Shown here piece after piece: positions 23,870 to 32,305 of a stretch of 64,000 nt of DNA. Location of the stretch: NCBI GenBank assembly GCA_963828405.1, contig CAWHEG010000012.1:62001-126000 (forward strand), read 5' to 3'. The stretch is from JANMJD01 sp963828405 (GTDB lineage Bacteria > Actinomycetota > Acidimicrobiia > Acidimicrobiales > Ilumatobacteraceae). The position numbers and the translations under genes were made by a program. Under the pieces are notes generated by a model. The model was given only the letters and a program-made list of their open reading frames with translations. It had not been told where the DNA came from and did not search any database. Within the stretch, counting starts at the first letter, position 1; each line of letters begins with the position of its first letter.

Positions 23870-24846
23870 GACACGATGACCTGGGTTCCGTTGAACTCGA
23901 TCGAGAAGGCGACCTCCGGCAAACCAAGCCCTCGCATCGCTTCACGGAGGCTCTCCTTGCGTTCGGCGTAGAACAGCAGAAATCCCCCTCCCCCGGCTCC
24001 GACGAGCTTGCCCCCGACGGCGCCCGCCGCCAAGCCGGCGCGGATCCACCCGTCCACAAGGCCGTGGAACTCCGATGGCGAACGACGGTACTTGATCTCC
24101 CACTGCTCGGTGAGCAGGCCGGCGAACTCGGAGAGGTCGCCGCTGCTGAGTGCGTCGAACGTCCGACGACCGGACCGCTTCGTTTCGTCGAGGTTCAGTG
24201 CCATCTCATGGCCGGCCTGACCAGCGGCGTCATCCGTGGCCCTCAGTTCGGCCGATGCGGATCGTCGGGTGCCGGTGTAGAAGAGCAGAAGGTTCTCATC
24301 AAGGCGTTCGCAGACGCGGGGCTCGGTCGGCAGGGCGACGACCGAGACGCTGTCATCGGGGTGAAACTCAAACGCCGTCAGCCCACCGATCGCGGCAATG
24401 TACTGATCCTGTTTGCCCACAGGTTCTCGCAGGCGCTCGATCTCGATGTGACACGCGATCTCGGCGACCTGGGCAGTCGGAACGTACTTGCGCTGGTACG
24501 CGAACAAGCCGCGCAGCAGGCCGACCCCGAAGGCGCCCGACGAGCCCAGTCCCGTTCCCGCCGGAATGTCCGCCATCGAAGAGATCTCGATACCGGGACC
24601 AACCCCGGTGTAGATCAGGGCCTCACGGATCAGAGGATGTTCGACATCAACCGGTCTTTCGACATTCTCGATCTTCGAGTACTTCAACAGCACCGATGGC
24701 TCGAAGTTCGGATGGACCGCTACGTACACGTAGCGATTGATCGCTGCGGCGACCAGAAATCCTCCGCCGTTGCTGCGGTAGTAGCTCGGCAGATCGGTGC
24801 CACCCCCGCCAAGGCTGATCCGCAGAGGAGTGCGTGTGATGATCAT
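23866..24846 (-). CDS. hddA: D-glycero-alpha-D-manno-heptose 7-phosphate kinase
   Basis: A 326-residue GHMP kinase. The N terminus RTPLRISLGGGGTDLPSYY is the sugar-binding start shared with HddA and related kinases; the ATP-binding GHMP loop is IPAGTGLGSSGAFGVGLL around residues 94-111; the C-terminal GGKLVGAGGGGFLLFY is motif 3. It phosphorylates heptose 7-phosphate at C1 for the GDP-heptose route. It overlaps the upstream oxidoreductase (ATGA) and the downstream hddC (GTGA), so it sits in a five-gene coupled operon headed by gmhA. A fucokinase-like role is the main alternative, but the neighbours (SIS isomerase, guanylyltransferase, and a GmhB nearby) favour heptose. Confidence 0.85.
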   Translation of the reverse strand: MIITRTPLRISLGGGGTDLPSYYRSNGGGFLVAAAINRYVYVAVHPNFEPSVLLKYSKIENVERPVDVEHPLIREALIYTGVGPGIEISSMADIPAGTGLGSSGAFGVGLLRGLFAYQRKYVPTAQVAEIACHIEIERLREPVGKQDQYIAAIGGLTAFEFHPDDSVSVVALPTEPRVCERLDENLLLFYTGTRRSASAELRATDDAAGQAGHEMALNLDETKRSGRRTFDALSSGDLSEFAGLLTEQWEIKYRRSPSEFHGLVDGWIRAGLAAGAVGGKLVGAGGGGFLLFYAERKESLREAMRGLGLPEVAFSIEFNGTQVIVS

Positions 24847-25826
24847 GATCCGTATGCCTCCTCGACGATGCGAAGTGTGGCGATGGCGTCGGCCAGCGAG
24901 GCCCCGATCGACGGCTCGCCCTGCAACTCTCGCTCGACATCCGCCATCTCATCCGACCATGATCGATCCCCTGGCGGCCATTGGGTGGTCGTGACCTGGG
25001 GCGGACCCATACCGGGACCCATTCGGTAGATCGTGCATGTGTCCGGGCCGTAGCTACCGCCGAGTCCGGTGAGCTCGATCTTGACCTCCCGGCAAGTGAG
25101 TTCGAGCGAGAAGAGATTCTTCCACTCGGTCCACGATGCGTGCAGCCATCCGTCTCCACCGCTGGCCAATCCGAGATGGAGGAAGGCGTTGTCCTCGACC
25201 GGCATCTCCCAGAACAAGGTGGACATCGCCGCGTACTTCAAGCTCGGCGGACCCGTGAGGTACCGGACCAGATCGATCAGGTGGACACCTTGGTCGAGCA
25301 GCTCTCCGCCGCCCGACCGTACGGGATCGGCCCGCCACTCGGTCTCATACCCGATTCGCCCACCGTGCCCATACCGACCGCGAACCATGATCACGGGACC
25401 GGCCTCCTCGCCGATGAGCAGCTCCCGGCTGGCCAGCACGCCGGGATGGAACCGATGGTTGAAACCCACTCGAACCACCGTCGAATTGAACTCCGCCATC
25501 ACCGCCAGGGATTCCAGTTCAGCGGGTCGGCGTCCGCCGGGTTTCTCGATCAATACGTGGCAACCCCCCGATGCCGCCTCGAGGGCGAGTTCGGCCAGGA
25601 GGTCGTGAGTCGTGGCGACGATCACCAGGCCCCCCGGACCGGCCCTCTCGATGGCCTCGGTAGCCGACGAAGAAACCACTGCGGTTCCCGATCCGAGATC
25701 GGCCACCAGCCGAGAACGCCGGAAGTCGGGGTCGTACACCGCGGCAAGTTGCTGACTCGCGGTCAGCGCTCGAGCCCGCTTCTCTCCGATCAACCCACAA
25801 CCGAGAATGGCGACCCGTCGGCTCAT
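24843..25826 (-). CDS. Gfo/Idh/MocA-family oxidoreductase
   Basis: A 327-residue NAD(P)-dependent sugar dehydrogenase. The N-terminal Rossmann motif is VAILGCGLIGEKRA; the family catalytic motif is HVLIEKPGG (Lys in EKP), followed by VGFNHRFHPGV and the C-terminal alpha/beta domain with GGGELLDQGVHLIDLVRYL. These enzymes oxidise or reduce hydroxyls of sugar nucleotides or inositols. In a GDP-heptose operon it may modify the heptose, but the substrate is not determinable. It is coupled on both sides by four-base overlaps or near-contact (starts four bases from the epimerase stop; its stop overlaps the hddA ATG). Confidence 0.85.
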   Translation of the reverse strand: MSRRVAILGCGLIGEKRARALTASQQLAAVYDPDFRRSRLVADLGSGTAVVSSSATEAIERAGPGGLVIVATTHDLLAELALEAASGGCHVLIEKPGGRRPAELESLAVMAEFNSTVVRVGFNHRFHPGVLASRELLIGEEAGPVIMVRGRYGHGGRIGYETEWRADPVRSGGGELLDQGVHLIDLVRYLTGPPSLKYAAMSTLFWEMPVEDNAFLHLGLASGGDGWLHASWTEWKNLFSLELTCREVKIELTGLGGSYGPDTCTIYRMGPGMGPPQVTTTQWPPGDRSWSDEMADVERELQGEPSIGASLADAIATLRIVEEAYGS

Positions 25827-26779
25827 CGAACATCATCGAGGTCGAGCACCCACGGGTTTTCGATCATGAAGTCGACGGTACGTTCGACCGCCGAGCGGAT
25901 GTCGTAGCGAGGTGACCAGCCCGTCGCCGTGATCCGAGCAGTATCCAGCCAGATGAAGGGGTTGTCACCGACCCATCCGCGGTCACCCCCGCTGAACTCC
26001 AATCGCGGCTCGAGACCCAGCTTCTCCGAAATCCAGCCTGCGGAGTCGACAACGGTGCAGTACTCGGCCACTCCGAGGTTGTAGATCTCGAAGCGCTCGG
26101 ACTCGACGAGACGTTCGAGAATCGCCCGCGTGCAGTCGGTGACGTCGAGGTAGCTCTTTCGCTGCGCACCGTCGCCGAGGATCGCGAGTCGTGTGGGGTC
26201 GGCGCGCAGCTTTCGCACGAAGTCGATGACGTGGCCGTGGGTATAGCGCGGACCGAGGATCGAGACGAATCGGAACACCGTGATGTCGAGCAGGCCGGCT
26301 TCGGCATGCGCGGCCAGGAATCCTTCGGCCGCGGCCTTCGACGCTCCGTACAGCGACGTCTGTGTGGGAAACGGACAGTCCTCCCGCGTCGGGATGGTGA
26401 CCGCCTCCCCGTACACGGAGCCGGTCGAACTGAAGAGCAGCCGGCGGCAGCCGACCTCTCGCATCGCTGCGCAGACGTTCAGAGTCGCGTGGAGGTTCTG
26501 TTCGAGGTCGCGACGCGGATGGTCCCAACCGAACCGCACATCGGCATTCGCGGCCAGGTGCACAACGGCGTCCGCTCCGTCGAGGTGTTCGGCCAACCGA
26601 TCCGCGTCCGCGACGAGATCGGCTCGCACCATCTCGATGCGGTCGACGGCAGCTGCGAGGAACTCTGCTCGTCCGGTCGAGAAGTTGTCGATTGCCACGA
26701 CTTCGTGACCGTTGGCGAGCAGTACGTCGACGAGGTTCGAGCCGATGAACCCGGCCGCACCAGTAACGACAACCCTCAC
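25823..26779 (-). CDS. NAD-dependent epimerase/dehydratase
   Basis: A 318-residue extended SDR. The cofactor motif is TGAAGFIGSNLVD; the catalytic triad is seen in FSSTGSVYGEA and SLYGASKAAAE (Y-x3-K), and FRFVSILGPRYTHGHV is typical of UDP/GDP-sugar 4-epimerases. It may act on a GDP-heptose or on UDP-glucose; the operon context favours the former but this is inferred. The GTG start at 26779 overlaps the stop of the upstream SIS gene (GTGA), and the Rossmann strand follows directly (RVVVTGAAG), so longer in-frame starts are unlikely. Confidence 0.85.
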   Translation of the reverse strand: MRVVVTGAAGFIGSNLVDVLLANGHEVVAIDNFSTGRAEFLAAAVDRIEMVRADLVADADRLAEHLDGADAVVHLAANADVRFGWDHPRRDLEQNLHATLNVCAAMREVGCRRLLFSSTGSVYGEAVTIPTREDCPFPTQTSLYGASKAAAEGFLAAHAEAGLLDITVFRFVSILGPRYTHGHVIDFVRKLRADPTRLAILGDGAQRKSYLDVTDCTRAILERLVESERFEIYNLGVAEYCTVVDSAGWISEKLGLEPRLEFSGGDRGWVGDNPFIWLDTARITATGWSPRYDIRSAVERTVDFMIENPWVLDLDDVR

Positions 26780-27381
26780 CGAGCCACCGACTCCCACTTC
26801 GGCGTCGATGCGCACACGTCTGGATGAGTCACGACAAGGTGCCACACCACCGCTTGGAGGCCTTCGGACTGCGCGGTCACATTCGCAGGATCGCCGACGG
26901 GTACAATGACGGAGGCCGTCGCGATACGTCGCAGCATCCCGCCGTCGCGTCCCGCGATGCCCACGATCCTCGCCCCGACCTTCTTGGCCAACTGCATTGC
27001 CCGAACCAGATTGACGCTGATGCTGCGCTCCTCATCGCCGCCACCCACCGAGAAGACGAACAACGTGTCATCGGAGTTGAGCCGTGAGGCTCCCAGCCAC
27101 GCCGCGTACGAGTCGGCCCATGAGTCGTCGTTGATCCGTGCGGTGAGCTCGCTGACGTTGTCGGTCACCGAGTACGACTCGATGCCGGCGAGCTTGCGAA
27201 AGTCACAGGCCGCGTGGCTTGCATGGCCAGCGCCACCACCAGATCCGCAGAAAAAGAGACGGCCGGCTCGCTCTCGAGTTCGAACGATCTCGCTAACTAC
27301 CGCATCGACGTCCTCGACGGAGATACGGGCGAGGATTTCTTGCGTCTCGCGCAGGAACTGAGACGAAAACGTAGACGGCAC
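26776..27381 (-). CDS. gmhA: Sedoheptulose 7-phosphate isomerase-like SIS-domain protein
   Basis: A 201-residue sugar isomerase-fold protein. Phosphosugar-binding segments are FCGSGGGAGHASHAACDFRKL (first loop; cut here into FCGSGGGAGHASH and DFRKL) and the DDTLFVFSVGGGDE strand-loop, the usual S/T-rich GmhA loop in a modified form. GmhA converts sedoheptulose 7-phosphate to D-glycero-D-manno-heptose 7-phosphate. The GTG at 27381 is chosen because GAGGAG lies four to five bases upstream. It heads the minus-strand operon gmhA-epimerase-oxidoreductase-hddA-hddC and is divergent from the transaldolase gene, 57 bases away, which would provide its substrate. Confidence 0.78.
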   Translation of the reverse strand: MPSTFSSQFLRETQEILARISVEDVDAVVSEIVRTRERAGRLFFCGSGGGAGHASHAACDFRKLAGIESYSVTDNVSELTARINDDSWADSYAAWLGASRLNSDDTLFVFSVGGGDEERSISVNLVRAMQLAKKVGARIVGIAGRDGGMLRRIATASVIVPVGDPANVTAQSEGLQAVVWHLVVTHPDVCASTPKWESVAR

Positions 27382-27425
27382 TGGGCTCCTCGGGGTAAGT
27401 CCGGCTACCGATGCTAACCGGTCGC

Positions 27426-27438
27426 TACAGTCCACGGG
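27426..27438 (+). promoter_or_regulatory. Candidate -10 box of a leaderless transaldolase transcript
   Basis: TACAGT at 27426-27431 fits the actinobacterial TANNNT -10 pattern, and the GTG of the next gene starts eight bases after it, so the transcript would begin at the start codon. No Shine-Dalgarno is present. No convincing -35 box is seen, which is common in actinobacteria. Confidence 0.35.
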
Positions 27439-28176
27439 GTGAACGAACAGCCGCAGGCACCGCGCAGCATCGCCGACCTATCCGTCAAGATCTTCGCCGA
27501 CGGCGCCGACCTCGACGGCATTCGGGCGATGGCTGCGCTGCCCCACATTGCGGGATTCACGACCAATCCCACTCTGATGCGCAAGGCAGAGGTGGAGGAC
27601 TACGAGCGCTTCAGCCGGGAGGTGATCGACATCGTTGGCGTCCGTCACCTTTCGCTCGAGGTCTTCTCCGACGAGTTCGACGAGATGGAGTCGCAGGCGC
27701 TGAAAATCGCCTCGTGGAGTCCGTCGGTCTTCGTCAAAATCCCGGTCACCGACACGCATGGGACGCCCAGCTACGAGCTGATTCGACGGCTGAGCAGTAG
27801 CGGGGTGCAGCTCAATGTGACAGCCCTGATGACGGTTTCGCAGGTCGACGATGTCGTCGATGCGCTCACCCCCGGGGCCAACGCTTGTGTCTCGTTGTTC
27901 GCCGGACGAGTTGCCGACACCGGACGAGACCCGCTCCCTGCGATCGTCGAATCGCTCGCGATCGTTCGCCGGCGAGCGAACACCGAACTGATCTGGGCCA
28001 GCCCACGCGAACTCCTGAACATCGTGCAAGCATCCAACGTAGGCTGCGACATCATCACCGTGACCAACGATCTCCTGGCCAAGCTCCCACTTCTCGGTCA
28101 CGACTTGACGGAGTACTCGCTCGACACCGTGAAGATGTTCCGCCGCGATGCAGTCGCCGCCGGCTACTCCCTATGA
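27439..28176 (+). CDS. Transaldolase-family protein
   Basis: A 245-residue small transaldolase of the TalC/FSA type. The signature GFTTNPTLMRKA is at residues 39-50 and the Schiff-base lysine is K100 in VFVKIPVTDTHG; LNVTALMTVSQV and WASPRELLN follow the TIM-barrel order. Transaldolases interconvert sedoheptulose 7-phosphate and fructose 6-phosphate, so in this locus it could feed GmhA with sedoheptulose 7-phosphate. The N-terminal extension MNEQPQAPRSIADL is slightly longer than usual. The stop overlaps the ATG of the next methyltransferase (ATGA). The exact reaction (transaldolase or aldolase) is not certain. Confidence 0.82.
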   Translation: MNEQPQAPRSIADLSVKIFADGADLDGIRAMAALPHIAGFTTNPTLMRKAEVEDYERFSREVIDIVGVRHLSLEVFSDEFDEMESQALKIASWSPSVFVKIPVTDTHGTPSYELIRRLSSSGVQLNVTALMTVSQVDDVVDALTPGANACVSLFAGRVADTGRDPLPAIVESLAIVRRRANTELIWASPRELLNIVQASNVGCDIITVTNDLLAKLPLLGHDLTEYSLDTVKMFRRDAVAAGYSL

Positions 28177-29033
28177 CGCCAGGAGCCTGTCCGGCATGCA
28201 CCGCCGCCGAAACCGCACTTGTCGAAGCGCAGCGCTGGGATGGTGCCGACCTGCAGCGCTGCGGTCGTTGCCGGACGGAGTTCTTGTCACCTCAGCCGAG
28301 TGATCTTCGACTGACGGAGATCTATGGCGCCGGTTACTACGAGCCGTGGACCCATGAACGGCCGGAGATCGTCAGGGTCGCCAAGGAGAAGACGTTCGCT
28401 CCAGTACTCGAGGCCGGTGGGCTGACCGCCGGAGCTCGTCTGCTCGACGTCGGATGTGCAACCGGCGAATTTGCCGGTCTTGCCGTTCGCCGAGGGTGCG
28501 AGGTCTTCGGAGTCGATCTCAATCCACTCGCGATCGACCAGGCCAGGCAATCCGTTCCGAACGCGACCTTCCACTGTGGCACGCTGGCCGACTCTCCTTT
28601 CGACGGCGTCACCTTCGACGGAATCACGATGATCGACTTCATCGAACACGTCCGCGATCCTTATACCGAGATGCTGCACGCCCGTGACCGCCTAGCGCCT
28701 GGCGGCAAGATCATGATCTCCACCCCGCAGGCGAAGTCGGTCGCTCACCGTCTGTTGCGGCGGAGTTGGCCACAGTACCGCGAGGAGCACATCACGTACC
28801 TGTCCGAAGAAGGAGCGCGTACCCTGCTCGAACGCGTCGGCCTGCGAGTTTCGATCCTGCGTCCGACGACGAAGATGCTCACACTCAGCTATCTGTACGG
28901 GCAGGCGTTGGCCTACCCGCTGCCGGTCGTCACCCCCTTGCTCCGCCGAACCTGGCGATTCCTCCCGGTGCCGAAGCATCGGCCATTGCCGTTTCGCTTC
29001 GGAGAGATGACGATCGTCGCCGAGCGGGCATGA
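28173..29033 (+). CDS. Methyltransferase with N-terminal zinc ribbon
   Basis: A 286-residue protein. Residues about 6-35 hold two C-x2-C pairs (CPAC, CGRC), a zinc-ribbon as found in sugar C-methyltransferases and related enzymes. The class I methyltransferase domain follows, with motif I RLLDVGCATGEFAGL, the acidic GVDLNPLA and the HARDRLAPGGKIMISTP segment. The setting suggests methylation of a sugar nucleotide or glycan. It is coupled to the transaldolase gene upstream and to a second, differently diverged ribbon-methyltransferase downstream, each with an ATGA overlap. Confidence 0.82.
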   Translation: MTPGACPACTAAETALVEAQRWDGADLQRCGRCRTEFLSPQPSDLRLTEIYGAGYYEPWTHERPEIVRVAKEKTFAPVLEAGGLTAGARLLDVGCATGEFAGLAVRRGCEVFGVDLNPLAIDQARQSVPNATFHCGTLADSPFDGVTFDGITMIDFIEHVRDPYTEMLHARDRLAPGGKIMISTPQAKSVAHRLLRRSWPQYREEHITYLSEEGARTLLERVGLRVSILRPTTKMLTLSYLYGQALAYPLPVVTPLLRRTWRFLPVPKHRPLPFRFGEMTIVAERA

Positions 29034-29947
29034 GGCGGACCCTGCCAGACGCGCTTGGCCTACGAGCCGACTTCGTGTGCGTGGTCTGCAACGCGCCGAA
29101 CGCTCTACCCGCGGGCTCCGTCGCAGGACATCGTGATCAGCTTCCATACGACCTCGCCAGGTGCACGAACTGTGGGTTCGTCTTCGTTGTCCGCCCACGG
29201 ACCGATTTCGATGCTTTGTACGACGAGGCCTACTACCGCGGCGAGGGTGGCGACCCGTGGGTCCGCTACGCCGACGAGCTGCAGCCTTCGACGATCCGAC
29301 AGGATGAGTGGGAGGGAATCCGTCGGATAGTGCTCGATCTGTGCGACTCCTGTCGACCGCAACGATGGCTCGACTTCGGCTGCGGATATGGCGGCCTCGT
29401 CGACCATGTCACACGCCACGACTCGTCCATCGAGATCGTCGGCCATGATGGCGCCCATCCTGCGGGAGTCTGCCGAGACCGCGGGCTGTCAGTCCTCAGC
29501 CACGATGAGCTGGCATCGCAGCCGCCGTTCAACGTCATCACCGCGATCGAGGTTCTCGAGCATACGGTCGATCCCGTAGACACGCTGAGCCTCCTCGCCG
29601 GGCTGCTTGCTCCTGGAGGCCTGATCTTTCTCACCACCGGCAACGCTCAGCGGCATGTCGACAACTTCGAATCGTGGAGCTACGTGGCTCCAGAAGTGCA
29701 CATCAGCTTCTTCGAGCCCCGCACGCTCAACCGGCTCTACTCCGACGCCGGACTCCAGTCGACCCCCGTTGGCTGGAGGCCGGGGATGCGTGAGGTCATC
29801 AAGTTCAAAGTACTGAAGTCACTCCATGTCTCGAATCGATCGGTTGTCCACCGCCTCGTTCCATGGTCGCTCGTCTGCCGTCTCGCCGACCGCCGAGAAG
29901 GAGTATCGGATCAGCCGGCCGCCCGGTTGGCGACCTCACCCTCCTGA
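29030..29947 (+). CDS. Second methyltransferase with N-terminal zinc ribbon
   Basis: A 305-residue relative of the preceding protein. Two Cys pairs are seen near the N terminus (CVVC, CTNC), then ALYDEAYYRGEG, then the SAM domain with motif I WLDFGCGYGGLVDHV and the acidic loop GHDGAHPAG, followed by EVLEHTVDPVDTL and LLAPGGLIFLTTGN. Substrate unknown; a glycan or sugar nucleotide is likely from context. The ATG overlaps the previous stop. The 3' end overlaps the convergent GT2 gene by 37 bases. Confidence 0.82.
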   Translation: MRRTLPDALGLRADFVCVVCNAPNALPAGSVAGHRDQLPYDLARCTNCGFVFVVRPRTDFDALYDEAYYRGEGGDPWVRYADELQPSTIRQDEWEGIRRIVLDLCDSCRPQRWLDFGCGYGGLVDHVTRHDSSIEIVGHDGAHPAGVCRDRGLSVLSHDELASQPPFNVITAIEVLEHTVDPVDTLSLLAGLLAPGGLIFLTTGNAQRHVDNFESWSYVAPEVHISFFEPRTLNRLYSDAGLQSTPVGWRPGMREVIKFKVLKSLHVSNRSVVHRLVPWSLVCRLADRREGVSDQPAARLATSPS

Positions 29948-30705
29948 GCGACCAACTCCGTCGCGCCGCGGTGTCGGATCTTGACGAACCGATACTTGAA
30001 AAGTGCGACCATCCACGTCAGCGGATCTCGGAAGACTCGAACCTTCTTCCCACCCGTGTAGTCGCGTGACCGATACCACACCGGCACCTCAATCGGTTTG
30101 TGGCCAAGACGCGCAAGCTTGCCCACGAGCTCCCAATCGAAGTCAAACCGATTCGCAGTGAACTCAATATCGACCACTACCTCGGCAGCCATTACTTTGT
30201 ACATTGTGAACGGATCGCGTAACCGAGTTCCATAGACGACATTGAACATGAACGTGAACACCCAGTGAGCCACGTTCATGAGGCGGGCCATCAGATTCGC
30301 GTTGGCGAACTCGCGCATCGGCGTGCCGCGGACATGGCGAGAACCCAAGACGAATTCCGCTCTCCCCGCCACAATCGGCTCGACGAGGGCAGGATAATCA
30401 TCAACGCGATACTCGAGGTCGCCGTCTTGGATGAGAACGATCTGACCGGTGACGTGCGTGAGCCCTTCGCGAACGGCGGCGCCTTTTCCGCGAGCTCTCG
30501 CTTGCAGAACGACCTTCACACGCGGATCGGTGGCGTACTGCATGACCAGATCTCGGGTGCCATCACTGCTGTTGCTTTCGACGATGATCAGTTCCAGCTG
30601 CAATGGCGCGAGATCGAAGGCAAGCAGCGAGTCGAGGACCTGCTCGACGGTAGCCGCCTCGTTGTACACGGGCATGACAACACTCAAACGACTCCGAGCG
30701 ACCAC
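29911..30705 (-). CDS. GT2 glycosyltransferase, polyprenyl-phosphate sugar transferase type
   Basis: A 264-residue GT-A enzyme with motifs in the DPM1 order: LSVVMPVYNEAATV, IIVESNSSDGTRD, RGKGAAVREGL, the metal site QDGDLEYRVDDY, and GSRHVRG. Unlike the canonical VVDDGS, the first acidic motif reads VESNSSDG. It lacks C-terminal membrane helices. It likely transfers a sugar from a nucleotide donor to a lipid phosphate for use by the GT-C proteins of the locus. The GTG start at 30705 is accepted because the fold begins four residues later. It may be co-transcribed with gmhB, 29 bases upstream. Confidence 0.83.
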   Translation of the reverse strand: MVARSRLSVVMPVYNEAATVEQVLDSLLAFDLAPLQLELIIVESNSSDGTRDLVMQYATDPRVKVVLQARARGKGAAVREGLTHVTGQIVLIQDGDLEYRVDDYPALVEPIVAGRAEFVLGSRHVRGTPMREFANANLMARLMNVAHWVFTFMFNVVYGTRLRDPFTMYKVMAAEVVVDIEFTANRFDFDWELVGKLARLGHKPIEVPVWYRSRDYTGGKKVRVFRDPLTWMVALFKYRFVKIRHRGATELVAQEGEVANRAAG

Positions 30706-30734
30706 AGGACCTCCACTTAGTCGGCCGTCGGAGC

Positions 30735-31304
30735 CTAGGCGACGACCGACTGCTGGCGAAGTATCCTCGTGACGGCCTCATGGAGCGTGGCGGCGACGTG
30801 GTCCGGTCTGAGTCTCGCCGGCGGCTCGCCCGCACTCGTCGGTGCCCAACTGAACGAATGCTCGATCAGAACGGTCCTGCAGCCGGCCGAACGCCCTGCC
30901 TGGATATCCACCCAACGGTCACCGACCATCCACGATCGCGACAACTCGATGTGGTGTCGCTCGGAAGCGGCGGTGAGCAAGCCACTTTGCGGTTTCTTGC
31001 ATCTGCAATGGTCCGCCGTCGCATGCGGACAAACGAAGATGTGGTCGATCCGGAGATCGTCGAGCAGTCTCCTGTTGAACTCATGCAGCGTTTCGCTGGC
31101 CAGGTTTCTTGTTGCCAGGTCGGGTTGATTGGTCACAACGATGCACAGCCATCCAGCAGCCTTGAGCCCCGCGATGCTCTCCGCGACACCGTCATACAGC
31201 TCGAACTCCTCCTGCGTCCACGGCGCGCGGCCACCGGACTTCGTGGGAACTGAACGGTTGATCACTCCGTCCCGATCAAGGAAAACGGCTCGCCGACGCG
31301 TCAC
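30735..31304 (-). CDS. gmhB: D-glycero-D-manno-heptose bisphosphate phosphatase-like HAD protein
   Basis: A 189-residue HAD phosphatase. Motif I is VFLDRDGVIN (nucleophile D10, acid D12); VVTNQPDLA is motif II; the zinc-binding loop CPHATADHCRCKKP, a GmhB hallmark, is present with its Cys and His ligands; SWMVGDRWVDIQAG is motif IV. GmhB removes the C7 phosphate from heptose 1,7-bisphosphate before guanylylation. It sits apart from the gmhA-hddAC operon but in the same locus. The GTG at 31304 overlaps the stop of the SDR gene (GTGA). Confidence 0.9.
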   Translation of the reverse strand: MTRRRAVFLDRDGVINRSVPTKSGGRAPWTQEEFELYDGVAESIAGLKAAGWLCIVVTNQPDLATRNLASETLHEFNRRLLDDLRIDHIFVCPHATADHCRCKKPQSGLLTAASERHHIELSRSWMVGDRWVDIQAGRSAGCRTVLIEHSFSWAPTSAGEPPARLRPDHVAATLHEAVTRILRQQSVVA

Positions 31305-32161
31305 GTGTTCGACCGAAAAAGATCGTCGTCGATTCGGCGAAGTCGAAACAACGAACCCCCGGCAAATTCGCCCTCCTTCGCCATCAGCGTCATCGGGTCG
31401 TCCCATCGGGCGCTCAACAATGCTCCGGTGAGCCAGGCGGATTCATCGGCGAGAAGAAATCGAACGAGCCTCATTGCGTCTTCGGCCGGCACCGGTGCAC
31501 TGCGATGAGTCACTGTCTGCTCATACAGCGATCGGCCGGCGACGATCGGGCCCGCTTCGAGAATGGCGTCCGTGAACCCGGAGTCGATCGCCCCTGGGGC
31601 GATCGCGTTGACTCGGATTCCGGTACCGGCGAGCTCAGCCGCCATCGACTCCGTGAGCCCGACGACGGCGTGCTTCGAAGCCACGTAGGCCCCCATTCCA
31701 GTTGCCGGGCGAGGTCCGCCCACCCCTCCGCCGGCGAGGTTGATGACCGCGCCGCGCCCGCGGGCCACCATTCCGGGAACGAGGGCGGCGCAGAACGCGA
31801 CAGGACCGACGACATTCGTGGCAAACACGCGCGACCAGCTGCTTGGCCGCGCGCCGCACATCGGCCCGATCGGACCCAGCTCGGCGGCGTTGTTGATCAG
31901 CCCGAAGACCGGACCCACCGCGTCGACGTCTGCGGCGAAGCGCTCGATGGCGTCGAAGTCCGTCACGTCTACCGACCTGACAACTGCCGGAACGACCCCG
32001 GACACCGACGCACATTCCTCGGCGACCTTTGCGAGCTGATTGGCACTTCGCGCGCAGATCGCCAACCTCCACCCAGCCCGAGCTAGATCGATCGCGAACA
32101 AGCGGCCCAACCCCCGGCCCGCCCCGGTTACAACCACGACCCTGTCTCTAGTGTCCAACAC
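31301..32161 (-). CDS. Short-chain dehydrogenase/reductase
   Basis: A 286-residue classical SDR. The cofactor motif is VVVVTGAGRGLGRL; LINNAAELG is the NAG-like strand; the catalytic Y-x3-K is YVASKHAV, preceded by a Gly-rich strand (NLAGGGVGG) where the usual Ser is not evident. NAIAPGAIDSGF closes the cofactor site. The substrate is unknown; a ketosugar or lipid reductase is possible. The GTG at 32161 is chosen because GGAGGA lies five bases upstream. It is coupled to gmhB by GTGA, so it probably belongs to the heptose or glycan pathway. Confidence 0.8.
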   Translation of the reverse strand: MLDTRDRVVVVTGAGRGLGRLFAIDLARAGWRLAICARSANQLAKVAEECASVSGVVPAVVRSVDVTDFDAIERFAADVDAVGPVFGLINNAAELGPIGPMCGARPSSWSRVFATNVVGPVAFCAALVPGMVARGRGAVINLAGGGVGGPRPATGMGAYVASKHAVVGLTESMAAELAGTGIRVNAIAPGAIDSGFTDAILEAGPIVAGRSLYEQTVTHRSAPVPAEDAMRLVRFLLADESAWLTGALLSARWDDPMTLMAKEGEFAGGSLFRLRRIDDDLFRSNT

Positions 32162-32305
32162 AACCTTCCTCCGCCGTCGCCGGGCAGACGATCGCGACGG
32201 GGAACAAGCTTCACATGCCATCAGGCGCGGGCCCAAGCCGCCCCGTTCGACCGATGATCGGCTTCGGTGTTCTGGCCGCCAATGATTCGGAGCCCTGAGG
32301 GTGAG

